From Odoribacteraceae bacterium (GTDB lineage Bacteria > Bacteroidota > Bacteroidia > Bacteroidales > Marinifilaceae): DNA of 64,000 nucleotides. A program made the position numbers and the translations under genes. The notes under the pieces are model-generated. The model saw only the letters and a list, made by a program, of their open reading frames with translations, was not told the origin of the DNA and ran no database searches. Of this stretch, positions 25,170 to 34,467 are shown piece by piece. Positions within the stretch are counted from its first letter, which is position 1, and the number at the start of each line of letters is the position of its first letter. The stretch spans positions 1 to 64,000 of the forward strand of contig JAIROI010000025.1 of the NCBI GenBank assembly GCA_031257615.1. The letters are read 5' to 3'.

Positions 25170-26960
25170 GTGAAAATATTCGACATGGTTACCTTATTAA
25201 TATACGTCATGAACATGCTCATTTTCCCGGCTGACATCCGGCAGGCCGTTGACGCCTGCGTGACTGTTGATTCTCGGCCACTTATTGGCATTTCTGCCAA
25301 CTCCGCCGCGGGCGCTTCCAGTATCCACGACGACTATGTCCGTTCCATTCTTCGGGCCGGCGGCATCCCTCTTTTGATTCCTCTCACGAGCGACGCCGCT
25401 GCGCTTCAGGCCATTGTTGTTCGTCTCGACGGCCTGCTTCTTAGCGGGGGGGTAGACGTCAGTCCCTTGTACAGTGGTGAAGAACCCTTACCCACTTTGG
25501 GTCAGGTGGACGTCGAGCGCGATCGTTACGACCTTCTTCTCACCCGTCTCGCGGCAAACCGTCAGCTTCCCATCTTGGGAATATGTCGTGGTCATCAGCT
25601 CCTTAACGTTGCCTTTGGTGGAAAGAATCATCAAGACATCCTCGTGCAGGTTCCCGGCAGCCTCAAGCATCGCCAGGAGACCCCTGCCGGGCACGGCACG
25701 CACACGGTTCGTCTTGCTCCCAACTCCGTCCTGCGCGCCCTCTTTGCTCGCGACACCCTCGTTGTCAACTCCTACCATCATCAGGCCATCAAGGAGCCTG
25801 CTCCTGACTTTGCTGTCGCGGCCACGGCTTCCGACGGCGTCATTGAGGCCATTGAGGCCTATCCCCTCTACCGCATGATGGGCGTTCAGTGGCATCCCGA
25901 ACGCGCTGCTTTCCTGGACGGTGGCGAGATGCTCAAGTTATTCGAGCACTTTGTCGGCGAGGCCGCTCTCTTCAAGCGAGCCAAGGCCCTTCATGCTGCT
26001 GCCCTGATCATTGACTCGCATTGCGACACCCCCATGAAGTTCGTCCCCGGTTTTGACATTGCCGAGCGTCGCGAGGGGGTCAAGGTAGACCTTCCTCGTC
26101 TCCGCGAGGGACTTGTGGACGCGGTTTTCATGGTTGCTTACTTGCCACAGGGCAAGCGCGACCCGGAGAGTTCTGCTCGCGCCACTGCCGAGGCCGTTGC
26201 CATCCTTCGTCAGATCGGGGAGCAGGTCGCCATGCATCCTGATGATCTGGCCATCGTCCGCGACCCGGCTGATCTTCCTCGTCTCAAGCGCGAGGGCAAG
26301 AAGGGCGTCTTCCTGGCCATTGAAAACGGCTATGCCATCGGCAAGGATCTTTCCAACCTTGCCCTTTTCAAGGAGATGGGGGTCACGTACATCACCCTGT
26401 GTCACAACGGCAGCAACGACATTTGTGACTCTGCCGAGGGTGATTCCGAGCACGGGGGATTAAGTCCTTTTGGTCGCGCGGTAGTTGCCGAAATGAACCG
26501 CCTTGGCCTGGTCATCGACGTCTCTCATGCCGGCGCGGAGACCTTCCGCGACATCCTTGCTCACAGCGCTCGTCCGGTCATCGCCTCCCATTCTTCCGCT
26601 CGCGCCCTCCGCTCCCATCCTCGCAACCTCACTGACGATCAGCTCCGTCTGTTAGCTTCCAAGGGCGGAGTTGTTCAGATTTGTCTCTACACTCACTTCC
26701 TGGCCAAGGGCCGCGAGGCCTCCCTGCTTGATGCTGTCGCGCACATTGACCACGTTGTTCGTCTCGTGGGCATCGACCACGTCGGCATTGGCTCCGACTT
26801 CGACGGCGATGGCAACCAGCAGCTTGCCGGTTGTCGGGCGGCCAACGAGCTTCCCAACCTCACGGTCGAGTTGCTGCGTCGCGGGTACGCGCCGGCGGAT
26901 CTTGAGAAGCTTTGGGGGGGCAACCTTCTTCGCGTCATCGAGCAGGTTCATCGCCCATGA
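25170..26960 (+). CDS. Fusion: C26 glutamine amidotransferase-like hydrolase + M19 membrane dipeptidase
   Basis: Two enzymes in one chain of up to 596 residues. Residues about 35-260 form a class I amidotransferase-like domain of peptidase family C26 (gamma-glutamyl-GABA hydrolase type). Its triad candidates are the Cys of LGICRGHQLLN and the His and Glu of VQWHPE. Residues about 275-595 form an M19 (renal dipeptidase-like) domain with zinc-site motifs IIDSHCDTP, LAIENGYAIG, VIDVSHAG, VIASHSSARAL and HVGIGSDFDG. Together they could cleave gamma-glutamyl peptides and then dipeptides; this is inference. No signal peptide is convincing. The GTG at 25170 is uncertain; ATGs at 25185, 25209 and 25215 are alternatives. 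It overlaps gldH by 4 bp (ATGA). Confidence 0.9.
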   Translation: MKIFDMVTLLIYVMNMLIFPADIRQAVDACVTVDSRPLIGISANSAAGASSIHDDYVRSILRAGGIPLLIPLTSDAAALQAIVVRLDGLLLSGGVDVSPLYSGEEPLPTLGQVDVERDRYDLLLTRLAANRQLPILGICRGHQLLNVAFGGKNHQDILVQVPGSLKHRQETPAGHGTHTVRLAPNSVLRALFARDTLVVNSYHHQAIKEPAPDFAVAATASDGVIEAIEAYPLYRMMGVQWHPERAAFLDGGEMLKLFEHFVGEAALFKRAKALHAAALIIDSHCDTPMKFVPGFDIAERREGVKVDLPRLREGLVDAVFMVAYLPQGKRDPESSARATAEAVAILRQIGEQVAMHPDDLAIVRDPADLPRLKREGKKGVFLAIENGYAIGKDLSNLALFKEMGVTYITLCHNGSNDICDSAEGDSEHGGLSPFGRAVVAEMNRLGLVIDVSHAGAETFRDILAHSARPVIASHSSARALRSHPRNLTDDQLRLLASKGGVVQICLYTHFLAKGREASLLDAVAHIDHVVRLVGIDHVGIGSDFDGDGNQQLAGCRAANELPNLTVELLRRGYAPADLEKLWGGNLLRVIEQVHRP

Positions 26961-27394
26961 GATTCCTCCCTTTCCTTTTGCTCTTTTCCTGCGCCTCCCC
27001 GGCCCCTTTTCACCAGGATTCGCGGGAGTTGCCCGGGGAACGCTGGCATCGCGACTCCCTGCTCTCTTTCCCCATTCATCTCCCTGACGCCGAGCCTTTC
27101 TCCCTCTCCTTGTTCGTCCGTCATTCCACGGATCTCTCCCACTCCAACCTCGCCTGCATCGTCTCCCTGACCCGCGACGGTCGGATTATCGACGAGCAGC
27201 GCGTAGACCTCCAACTTACTGATTCCAACGGGCGCTGGTGCGGTCGGGGAACCTTCCTCAAGAGCCTCCTCCACCCGCTTCCTCGTCCTTTTCATCCCGA
27301 CAGCGCCGGTTTTTACCGCGTTCAGGTGCGTCATTGGATGCGCCCGCTTCAACTTCGCGGCATCACCACCATAGGTATTCAGGCACATGAGTAA
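26957..27394 (+). CDS. gldH: GldH-like lipoprotein
   Basis: Small lipoprotein of 145 residues resembling gliding-motility lipoprotein GldH, which is also common in non-gliding Bacteroidales. The lipobox is LLLFSCAS near residue 12. The family pattern is visible as FVRHSTDLSHSNLACIVSL, then SNGRWCGRGTFLKSLL, and the C-terminal GFYRVQVRHWMRPLQLRGI. The start at 26957 overlaps the stop of the upstream fusion gene (ATGA), and its end overlaps the next start by 8 bp, so the three genes are translationally coupled. Role outside gliding is unknown. Confidence 0.75.
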   Translation: MRFLPFLLLFSCASPAPFHQDSRELPGERWHRDSLLSFPIHLPDAEPFSLSLFVRHSTDLSHSNLACIVSLTRDGRIIDEQRVDLQLTDSNGRWCGRGTFLKSLLHPLPRPFHPDSAGFYRVQVRHWMRPLQLRGITTIGIQAHE

Positions 27395-29216
27395 AAACAA
27401 GCTCCAGAAGTTCGCCGACCTGCTCGGCTACCCCAATGTCTTCCAGCCCACTCGCGAGGAACTCCTCGCCGGGCATCCTTTGCGCGGCCATTGGTCCGGG
27501 GCCTTCTTCGGCAACTCCAACCCCATCACCCTGGAGATCGGTTGCGGCAAGGGAGAATACACCGTCGGGCTGGCCCTTCGCCGTCCTCATCGCAACCACA
27601 TAGGCCTCGACATCAAGGGCGCTCGCCTTTGGAGCGGCGCTACCATTGCCCTCGACCGGGGCATTCGCAACGCTGCCTTCGTGCGCGCTCCTGCCGAATC
27701 GCTCGAAAAAATCTTCGCCCCCGGGGAAATCGACGAAATATGGCTCACCTTCCCCGACCCCCAGATGAAAAAAACGCGCCGTCGCCTCACCTCCGCCGCT
27801 TTCCTCGAACTTTACCGGCGGATTCTTGCCCCCGGCGCCCTCGTAAACCTCAAGACCGACAGCGACTTCATGTTCGCCTACACCAGCGCCATCCTTGCCG
27901 CCAACGCCGCGGAGGTCGCCCCCGACCCCTCCGCCGCCGACCCTTCCCACCCCGCGCGCGCCATCGTCACCCACTACGAGCAGCAATGGCGCGCCCGCGG
28001 CAAGACCATCAAACACCTTGCTTTCAGTCTCCCCGACGGCCCCCCCTTCGTCGAACCGCCCCTCCTTCCTCCCCGCGACGACTACCGCAGTCACGCCCGC
28101 TACCTCCCCTCCTCCCCCTCCCCCGCGCCCTCCGTCCTTGTTGCCATGAGCGGGGGCGTCGACAGCACCGTCGCCGCCATTCTCCTCAAAGAGCAGGGAT
28201 ACCGTCTTCACGCTGTCACTTACCGCGTTTACGACCAGATCGCCGCCGCCTGCATGGAAAAACAAAGCGGTTGTTGCAACGTCACCGCGATCTTCGACGC
28301 CAAGGCCGCCGCGGCAAATCTCGGCATCCCCCACCACATCCTGGACCTCCGCGACTTCTTCTCCGACACGGTCATCAAAAACTTCACCCGCGAATACCTC
28401 CGCGGCCGCACCCCCAACCCTTGCGCCCTTTGCAACGCGCTCGTCAAGTGGGGAAAACTCATCGAATTTGCCGACTCCCTCGGGTGCGACTACATCGCCA
28501 CCGGCCACTACGCCCGCGTCGCCACCCTCGCCCACCGCCTCCACCTCCGCGCTGCCCGCGACGCGTCCAAGGACCAGACCTACTTCCTTTGGCCTCTTTC
28601 CCAGGCCAATCTCTCCCGCACCCTTTTCCCTCTCGGCGACCTCACCAAGTCGGAAGTACGCGCCATTGCCCGCGCGCGCGGCCTCGACGCGCTTGCCGGC
28701 AAGCCCGAGAGCCAGGAAATCTGCTTCATCCCCGACGACGACTACCGCGCGTTTATAAGAGACAACACCCCCGACTACGCCGACAACTACCCCCCCGGCC
28801 CCTTCCTCGACGCCGCCGGCAACATCATCGGGCAACATTCCGGCTACCCCAACTACACCATCGGCCAGCGCCGCCACCTCGGCGTCGCCGTCGGCTCCCC
28901 CCTCTACGTCATCGCCATCCATCCCTCCACCAACGCCGTCACCCTTGGCCCTCGCCACCAGCTCTCGGCCCGCGCCCTCCGCGCCTCCTCCCTCAACCTC
29001 ATGAAGTACGCCCCCCTTCCCCCCGGCCTTCCCGTCACCGCCAAGATCAGGTACCGCGACGCCGGAACGCCTGCCGTCGTCCTTCCCTCGCCCGACGGCC
29101 TCCTCATTGAATTCACGGAACCCGCCATTGCCATTGCCCCCGGCCAAAGCGTCGTGATCTACGAGGGCAACGACCTTGTAGCCGGCGGGATCATCGAAGG
29201 GGTCATCCAAAACTGA
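27387..29216 (+). CDS. Fusion: TrmB tRNA (guanine-N7)-methyltransferase + MnmA tRNA 2-thiouridylase
   Basis: Two tRNA-modifying enzymes in one 609-residue chain. Residues 1-245 match the Bacteroidetes form of TrmB, which makes m7G46: start [21 protein letters not shown] motif EIGCGKGEY (about 50-58), and [13 protein letters not shown] (122-134). After a Pro/Ser linker (about 228-239), residues 250-609 are a full MnmA, which makes 2-thiouridine-34: ATP-loop SGGVDS (255-260), first catalytic Cys346 in NPCALCN, second Cys446 in SQEICFIPD, and the C-terminal beta domain. All key residues of both halves are present. No stop or frameshift separates them. The codons are extremely C-ending. The gene ends 4 bp before a repeat array. 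Confidence 0.95.
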   Translation: MSKNKLQKFADLLGYPNVFQPTREELLAGHPLRGHWSGAFFGNSNPITLEIGCGKGEYTVGLALRRPHRNHIGLDIKGARLWSGATIALDRGIRNAAFVRAPAESLEKIFAPGEIDEIWLTFPDPQMKKTRRRLTSAAFLELYRRILAPGALVNLKTDSDFMFAYTSAILAANAAEVAPDPSAADPSHPARAIVTHYEQQWRARGKTIKHLAFSLPDGPPFVEPPLLPPRDDYRSHARYLPSSPSPAPSVLVAMSGGVDSTVAAILLKEQGYRLHAVTYRVYDQIAAACMEKQSGCCNVTAIFDAKAAAANLGIPHHILDLRDFFSDTVIKNFTREYLRGRTPNPCALCNALVKWGKLIEFADSLGCDYIATGHYARVATLAHRLHLRAARDASKDQTYFLWPLSQANLSRTLFPLGDLTKSEVRAIARARGLDALAGKPESQEICFIPDDDYRAFIRDNTPDYADNYPPGPFLDAAGNIIGQHSGYPNYTIGQRRHLGVAVGSPLYVIAIHPSTNAVTLGPRHQLSARALRASSLNLMKYAPLPPGLPVTAKIRYRDAGTPAVVLPSPDGLLIEFTEPAIAIAPGQSVVIYEGNDLVAGGIIEGVIQN

Positions 29217-29220
29217 TTAT

Positions 29221-29551
29221 ACGAAGTCGCCGAGTGATTGGACGAAGTCGTCCAGTCATCGGACGAAGTCGTCCAATCATTGGACGAAGTCGTCCAATCA
29301 TTGGACGAAGTCGTCCAGTCATTGGACGAAGTCGTCCAGTCATTGGACGAAGTCGTCCAGTCATCGGACGAAGTCGTCCAGTCATCGGACGAAGTCGTCC
29401 AGTCATTGGACGAAGTCGTCCAATCATCGGACGAAGTCGTCCAATCATCGGACGAAGTCGTCCAATCATCGGACGAAGTCGTCCAGTCATCGGACGAAGT
29501 CGTCCAATCATCGGACGAAGTCGTCCAGTCATCGGACGAAGTCGTCAAATG
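29221..29551. repeat. 21-bp palindromic tandem array (about 16 units)
   Basis: About sixteen copies of GACGAAGTCGTCCAATCATCG and close variants (CAG/CAA, TCG/TTG changes only). Each unit contains the near-perfect palindrome TTGGACGAAGTCGTCCAA, with centres 21 bp apart. Frames are open on both strands purely because of the period. It starts 4 bp after the TrmB-MnmA stop codon and ends about 250 bp before fecR. Confidence 0.93.
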
Positions 29552-29798
29552 AAAAGGGGTCGCGCGCCCGGAAGAAGTGGTGACCCGCTGTTTAAATGGC
29601 GAGGCGCGTGGCGCGCGTCGGGTAGGCCGGAATTGAATTTGGGTTAACCCAAGGCGCGTTTGGGGCGACCCAAAATGACTCCGAATCTTCCATTTCTCAT
29701 GTCGAACTCGGGGCATTTAAGGCGGGAGCAAGACAAAAAAACGGTCGCCCTTGTCAATCTTTCCGCGCGCTGGTTGTTATATAGGTAAACAAGTAGGC
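29552..29798. other. Noncoding region before the second uptake locus
   Basis: About 250 bp without a gene. It contains a perfect palindrome TTGGGTTAACCCAA (29639-29652) flanked by a second CGACCCAAAA half-site, which could be a regulator site. A possible ribosome-binding sequence AAGTAGG precedes the fecR ATG at 29799. Confidence 0.4.
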
Positions 29799-30959
29799 AT
29801 GGAACACAAGAATGATCGTATCGCGCGCTTGATCGCGAGGCGTTTGTCGGGAGAGCTGGAAGAGGCGGAAGAGGGGGAGCTGGGGCAGTGGATGGAAGAA
29901 AGCGAGGAGAATCGACAGCTTGTCGGGGATATCCTCGCGGGGGTGACGCTGGAAGAGAAATACAGGCTCTACCGGCAAGTAGACTGGAAGAAACGACTCT
30001 GTCAATTCGAGCGGGAACGCGCGCGGCAGGAGCAAAATCGCTGGAGGACGGCGCGGCGCGCGGCGGCATGGGCGTTGCCGGCGGCGGCCGTTATCGCGCT
30101 GTACATTGCTGTCGAGTGGCCAGGCAAGTCCCTTGACGCGCCCGGTGGCGAGATCCATCCCGGACATTTCCAGGCGATCCTCTCTCGCTCCACCGGCGAA
30201 GCGTTCGCGCTCGACAACGCCCGCCGGGAAGCGGTGGCGCTGCCGGCTCATATTCGCCTGACGCCGGGGGCCGACGCGCTGGTGTACGAGGAAGCGCCGG
30301 GGGATACCCCGGTGGAAAACAGGCTATCGACGCCGCGCGGCGGGGAGTACCGGCTGACCCTCGCCGACGGCACGAGGGTGCACCTGAACGCCCGCTCGAC
30401 GCTGACCTACCCGGAGCGCTTCGGCGGGGAGGCGCGGGAAGTGCGTCTCGAGGGGGAGGCCTGGTTCGAGGTGGAGGCGGAGGCGGGACGGCCTTTCCGC
30501 GTGGTGGCCGGCGAGACGATGATCACGGCGAGAGGGACTTCCTTTAACGTGAACGCGTCGCGGGAGGGAATCGTGGAGACGGCGCTCGCGGAAGGGGTCG
30601 TGGGGGTGGCTTTCAGGAAGCGGGGGGGCGAGGTGGTGCTGCGCGCGGGGGAAGTGGCGGAGTATCACGCGCGGGCGGACAGCATTGTCGTGCGGGAGAC
30701 GGATTTGCTGCCGTACGTGGGGTGGAAGGACAACCTGTTCGCGTTTAGCGGCGAATCGCTGGGGCGTATTATGGAAAAACTCGCCAACTGGTACGACTTC
30801 TCGGTGGTTTACGCGGACGACGGGATCGCCTCCACGCGTTTTTCCGGTCACATGCGAAAATACGACGATATATCCATCATCCTGGAAGCGATCGAGAAAA
30901 CGGCCGGCGTGGCCTTCGCGATCGACCGCGACAGGATCACGATATCTCGACGCGAATGA
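29799..30959 (+). CDS. FecR-family anti-sigma factor
   Basis: Inner-membrane anti-sigma factor of 386 residues that would hold an ECF sigma factor until a signal arrives from an STN-containing SusC. Domains: cytoplasmic N-terminal segment (1-75, with RLSGELEEAEEGELGQWMEE), one transmembrane helix (about 80-103, AAAWALPAAAVIALYIAVEW), the periplasmic FecR domain (about 150-255, LSTPRGGEYRLTLADGTRVHL), and a C-terminal DUF4974 domain (about 305-386). The start at 29799 is chosen because it opens the conserved N-terminal region. No sigma gene is adjacent. A GC hairpin and the susC gene follow. Confidence 0.93.
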   Translation: MEHKNDRIARLIARRLSGELEEAEEGELGQWMEESEENRQLVGDILAGVTLEEKYRLYRQVDWKKRLCQFERERARQEQNRWRTARRAAAWALPAAAVIALYIAVEWPGKSLDAPGGEIHPGHFQAILSRSTGEAFALDNARREAVALPAHIRLTPGADALVYEEAPGDTPVENRLSTPRGGEYRLTLADGTRVHLNARSTLTYPERFGGEAREVRLEGEAWFEVEAEAGRPFRVVAGETMITARGTSFNVNASREGIVETALAEGVVGVAFRKRGGEVVLRAGEVAEYHARADSIVVRETDLLPYVGWKDNLFAFSGESLGRIMEKLANWYDFSVVYADDGIASTRFSGHMRKYDDISIILEAIEKTAGVAFAIDRDRITISRRE

Positions 30960-30963
30960 AAAA

Positions 30964-30988
30964 CGGGGAGCGCGCGACGCGCTCCCCG
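30964..30988 (+). promoter_or_regulatory. GC hairpin between fecR and susC
   Basis: A perfect 11-bp stem CGGGGAGCGCG/CGCGCTCCCCG with a CGA loop begins 5 bp after the fecR stop. No T-run follows, so it is not a full terminator. It may partly stop transcription or protect transcript ends, setting the FecR:SusC ratio. The third locus has an equivalent hairpin at 43993-44014. Confidence 0.6.
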
Positions 30989-31064
30989 GGGATCGAAAAT
31001 CGAACAAGCGTTCACTTGGCGGCGAGGCTTGTTCTTATTTACTCACCTTTATGTCAACAAATGT

Positions 31065-34000
31065 ATGAAAAAAAATCAAACGGGGCCTCCTGCTCGACCG
31101 GCCCGAAAACGCGAGCTACTTAGAGTCATGAAACTTTTCCTGCTTTTCACCTGTTTTCTCCAGATGTCGCTCTCGGCGGTCACCTTTTCCCAGGGGCGGA
31201 GGGTGGACATTGATTCGCGGGGCGGTTCGCTGGAGATGCTTTTCCGCGAGATCCAACGGCAGACGGGCTACTCCTTTATCTTTAATTACGAGGAACTCGG
31301 CAACGTCCGGCTCGGCCCGGTGCGCTGCGCGGACGAGGAGGTGGACGCGCTGTTGACCCGCGTGCTGGGCAACATTGGCTACCGGCACACGCTTGAGAAT
31401 GACATCATCATCGTCTCCCCCGCCCCCAGGGCACAACAACAAACGATCCGCCTGACGCCGGTGAAAGGCAGGGTGGTTGACGAGCAAAACCTCCCGTTGC
31501 CCGGCGTGACGATCGCGGTCAAGGGAATGAACGTCGCCACGTCGTCGGACAAGGACGGGAATTTTCAGTTGAGGCTGCCGGGGACGAGTGAGGCGACGCT
31601 GGTCTTCACGTCGATCGGCATGGAGAAGAAAGAGGTGAAGTACGCGGGGCAGGAGTTCCTCGCAGTGATCATGAAAGAAGAGATCCGGGGGCTGGACGAG
31701 ATCGTGGTGACGGGAATCTTCAATCTCCACAAGGAGAGCTACACCGGTTCCGCGCGAACGATCACCGACGCGGAGTTGAAGCAGTTCCACGGCCGGAATA
31801 TCTTCATCACCCTGGGCAACATCGACCCGGCGTTCAACATCATCCCGAATAACGACTGGGGCAATGATCCCAACCGTCTGCCCGAGATCCAGATCCGCGG
31901 TGCAGGCAGCCTTCCCAACATCGACCAGTTGCAGGACCAAACGTCGGTCGCCTTGAACACCCCGCTGATCATTCTCGACGGCTTCGAGACCAGCTTGCAG
32001 CGCATGATGGATTTAAACGCCAGCGAGATCAAGAGCATCGTGCTGCTAAAAGACGGGCAAGCCACCGCCCTGTACGGGTCGCGGGGCGCCAATGGCGTGG
32101 TCGTGATCACGACGAGAGAGCCAGAAGCCGGGCGCCTCCGGCTCACGTACAACGGCATGTTCAACACGAATATTCCCGACCTGAACAGCTACCACCTGTT
32201 GCGCGCGCGGGACAAGCTGGAGCTGGAACGCCTCTCCGGGTTCTACGAGAGCGACACCAAGAATGTCGCGCAAAACATCGGCTTGCAGCAGTACTACAAC
32301 GAGGTCTTAGCCGAAGTCATCAAGGGCGTCGACACCTACTGGCTCTCCAAGCCCCTGCGCGTGGGGATAGATCAAAACCACAACCTGCGCCTGGAGGGAG
32401 GAGACGCGAACTTCCGCTACGCGCTGTCGGCACAGTTCCACGACATCGAGGGGGTCATGAAAGGCTCCGGCCGCAACGTGTTCAACGGGAGCGCGGATAT
32501 CTCCTACAAACACGCCAAACTGCTTTTTCGCAACAACCTGCAGGTGGGCCACGCCCGCTGGAACGAATCCCCTCACGGCTCTTTCTCCGGCTACGCCAGG
32601 TTGAACCCCTACTGGAAGCCGTACGACGAGAATGGCAAGGTGGTGCAATTCTTCACCCCCTACAACTGGGACTACATGACCCAGACCGGCCGTCACGTCA
32701 ATCCTTACCCCAACCCGATGTTCGACGCCACGCTGAACACCTACGACGAGAGTTCCCGCACCGCGCTCACCAACACCTTCTCGATCGAGTGGATTCCCGT
32801 CGAGGGATTGATCCTGAACGGGGGAGCGGGGCTGTCCGGCAGCGTCAACGACAGGGATGATTTCAAACCGGCCGGGCATTCCATCTTCTCCGAGTACGGG
32901 GAGGCCGACCTCTTCAGGAAAGGACGTCACGACTACTCCAGCGGGAAGGAATTCAATTACACGGCCAACCTCTCTGCCCGTTTCTCCAGGCTTTTCGCGG
33001 GCGAGCACCGCGTGTTTGCCGGCGTCAGGACGGAGTGGACGCAGAACGAGAGCCGTTCCTACAGTTTTCGCGTCGAAGGATATCCCGACGAGGACATCGA
33101 CTTCCTCTCCGCCGGGCTACAGTACGAGCAGGACGGTTCGCCGGGAGGATCGGAGTCCGCGGCCCGGCGAGTGGGCTTTGGCGGGAGCGCCAACTACGCC
33201 TACATGGATCGCTACCTCTTCGATTTCTCCTACAACGTGGAAGGCTCCTCGCAATTCGGCGCGAACCGCCGTTTCGCTCCCTTCCTTTCGGTGGGAGTTG
33301 GTTGGAATCTCCATCACGAACCGCTGATCAGGCAACACTTGCCGTTCGTCAACAGGTGGAAGCTGCGAGGTACTTTCGGGTCGACAGGCTCGCAACAATT
33401 CAGCGCCTACCAGGCCCTCGACACCTACCGCTACTACACCGGCGACCGATACAAGGGATGGATCGGGGCTTACCAGGTGGCGCTCGGCAACGAAAACCTG
33501 GAGTGGCAAAAGACCGACAAGTACAACGCCGGCATCGAGGTGGACATCTTTAACAGCCGTCTCATGGTCGTGGTGGACCTCTACGCGGAGAAGACCTCCA
33601 ACCTCCTGTCGTCACTCGAGCTGCCGTACTCCAACGGTTTCACGGAGTACATCGAAAACATCGGCGAGGTGGAAAACAAAGGCTTCGAGGTGCGGGCCAC
33701 GGCATGGATCGTCAACGACGCCCGGCGACGCGTCGCCTGGTCCGTGACCGGCAATCTCGCCCACAACAGGGATAAAATCGCGAAGCTCTCCGAGGCCATG
33801 AAGGCGGCCAACGAGCGGCTCGCCAACACCATCAGCACCAATCCCAACAAGATCATCCGGGAGGGCGATTCGCAGAACGACATCTACGTCGTCCGCTCCC
33901 TCGGCATCGACCCGAGCACCGGGAAGGAGTTATACCTGAACAAGGACGACGAGGTCACTTACGCGTGGCGAGCCGCCGACCGCGTCAAGTTCGGGAACAG

Positions 34001-34457
34001 CCAGCCCAAGTTCAGGGGCAACTTCAGCACCCTCATCCGCTACAAGAATCTGTCGTTAAACGCCTCCTTCAACTACCTTTGGGGCGGGCAGAAGTACAAC
34101 AGCACCCTCGTCGACAAGGTCGAGAACGCCGACAAGCTGATGAACGTCGACGAGCGCGTCCTCCAGGATCGCTGGAAACAGCCCGGGGACAAGACCTTCT
34201 TCAGGGGACTGAACGAGTACTCGACCGTCTACTATTCCTCTCGTTTCGTGCAGGACGAGGCCGTGTTCGCGTGCCAGAACATCAATGTCTCCTACGAGGC
34301 GCGCGACCAGCGCTGGTTAAACCGCCTTGGCGCGAGGTCGTTCACCGTGACGGCGAACACCGGGGAACTGTTCTACCTCTCCACCATACGGAGGGAACGG
34401 GGAATCGACTACCCCTTCACCCGCCAATTTTCGTTATCCATGTCCGTCATATTTTAA
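31065..34457 (+). CDS. SusC/RagA family TonB-linked outer-membrane protein with STN domain
   Basis: TonB-dependent importer with a signalling extension, 1130 residues from the ATG at 31065 (MKKNQTGPP...). Order: signal sequence with hydrophobic core MKLFLLFTCFLQMSLSAVTF, STN domain (about 45-120, LEMLFREIQRQTGYSFIFN), CarboxypepD_reg-like domain (KGRVVDEQNLPLPGVTIAVKG), TonB-box-like LDEIVVTGIFN, plug (IQIRGAGSLP; LKDGQATALYGSRGANGVVVI) and barrel ending in FSLSMSVIF. The STN domain fits the upstream FecR. The SusD partner starts 10 bp later. Ligand unknown. Confidence 0.95.
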   Translation: MKKNQTGPPARPARKRELLRVMKLFLLFTCFLQMSLSAVTFSQGRRVDIDSRGGSLEMLFREIQRQTGYSFIFNYEELGNVRLGPVRCADEEVDALLTRVLGNIGYRHTLENDIIIVSPAPRAQQQTIRLTPVKGRVVDEQNLPLPGVTIAVKGMNVATSSDKDGNFQLRLPGTSEATLVFTSIGMEKKEVKYAGQEFLAVIMKEEIRGLDEIVVTGIFNLHKESYTGSARTITDAELKQFHGRNIFITLGNIDPAFNIIPNNDWGNDPNRLPEIQIRGAGSLPNIDQLQDQTSVALNTPLIILDGFETSLQRMMDLNASEIKSIVLLKDGQATALYGSRGANGVVVITTREPEAGRLRLTYNGMFNTNIPDLNSYHLLRARDKLELERLSGFYESDTKNVAQNIGLQQYYNEVLAEVIKGVDTYWLSKPLRVGIDQNHNLRLEGGDANFRYALSAQFHDIEGVMKGSGRNVFNGSADISYKHAKLLFRNNLQVGHARWNESPHGSFSGYARLNPYWKPYDENGKVVQFFTPYNWDYMTQTGRHVNPYPNPMFDATLNTYDESSRTALTNTFSIEWIPVEGLILNGGAGLSGSVNDRDDFKPAGHSIFSEYGEADLFRKGRHDYSSGKEFNYTANLSARFSRLFAGEHRVFAGVRTEWTQNESRSYSFRVEGYPDEDIDFLSAGLQYEQDGSPGGSESAARRVGFGGSANYAYMDRYLFDFSYNVEGSSQFGANRRFAPFLSVGVGWNLHHEPLIRQHLPFVNRWKLRGTFGSTGSQQFSAYQALDTYRYYTGDRYKGWIGAYQVALGNENLEWQKTDKYNAGIEVDIFNSRLMVVVDLYAEKTSNLLSSLELPYSNGFTEYIENIGEVENKGFEVRATAWIVNDARRRVAWSVTGNLAHNRDKIAKLSEAMKAANERLANTISTNPNKIIREGDSQNDIYVVRSLGIDPSTGKELYLNKDDEVTYAWRAADRVKFGNSQPKFRGNFSTLIRYKNLSLNASFNYLWGGQKYNSTLVDKVENADKLMNVDERVLQDRWKQPGDKTFFRGLNEYSTVYYSSRFVQDEAVFACQNINVSYEARDQRWLNRLGARSFTVTANTGELFYLSTIRRERGIDYPFTRQFSLSMSVIF

Positions 34458-34467
34458 AACGAGAATC

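Noticed and set aside
27363-29210. A 615-codon minus-strand frame opposite the TrmB-MnmA fusion
   Set aside because: Antisense shadow; the plus strand encodes two complete enzymes with all catalytic motifs.
29221-29551. CRISPR array
   Set aside because: There are no unique spacers; units are contiguous 21-bp copies, and no cas genes are present. The same applies to the other arrays.
29159-29716. Repetitive proteins such as DEVVQS- or GRSRP-type repeats
   Set aside because: Several frames of the same 21-bp array are open at once on both strands, which is a property of the repeat, not evidence of genes.
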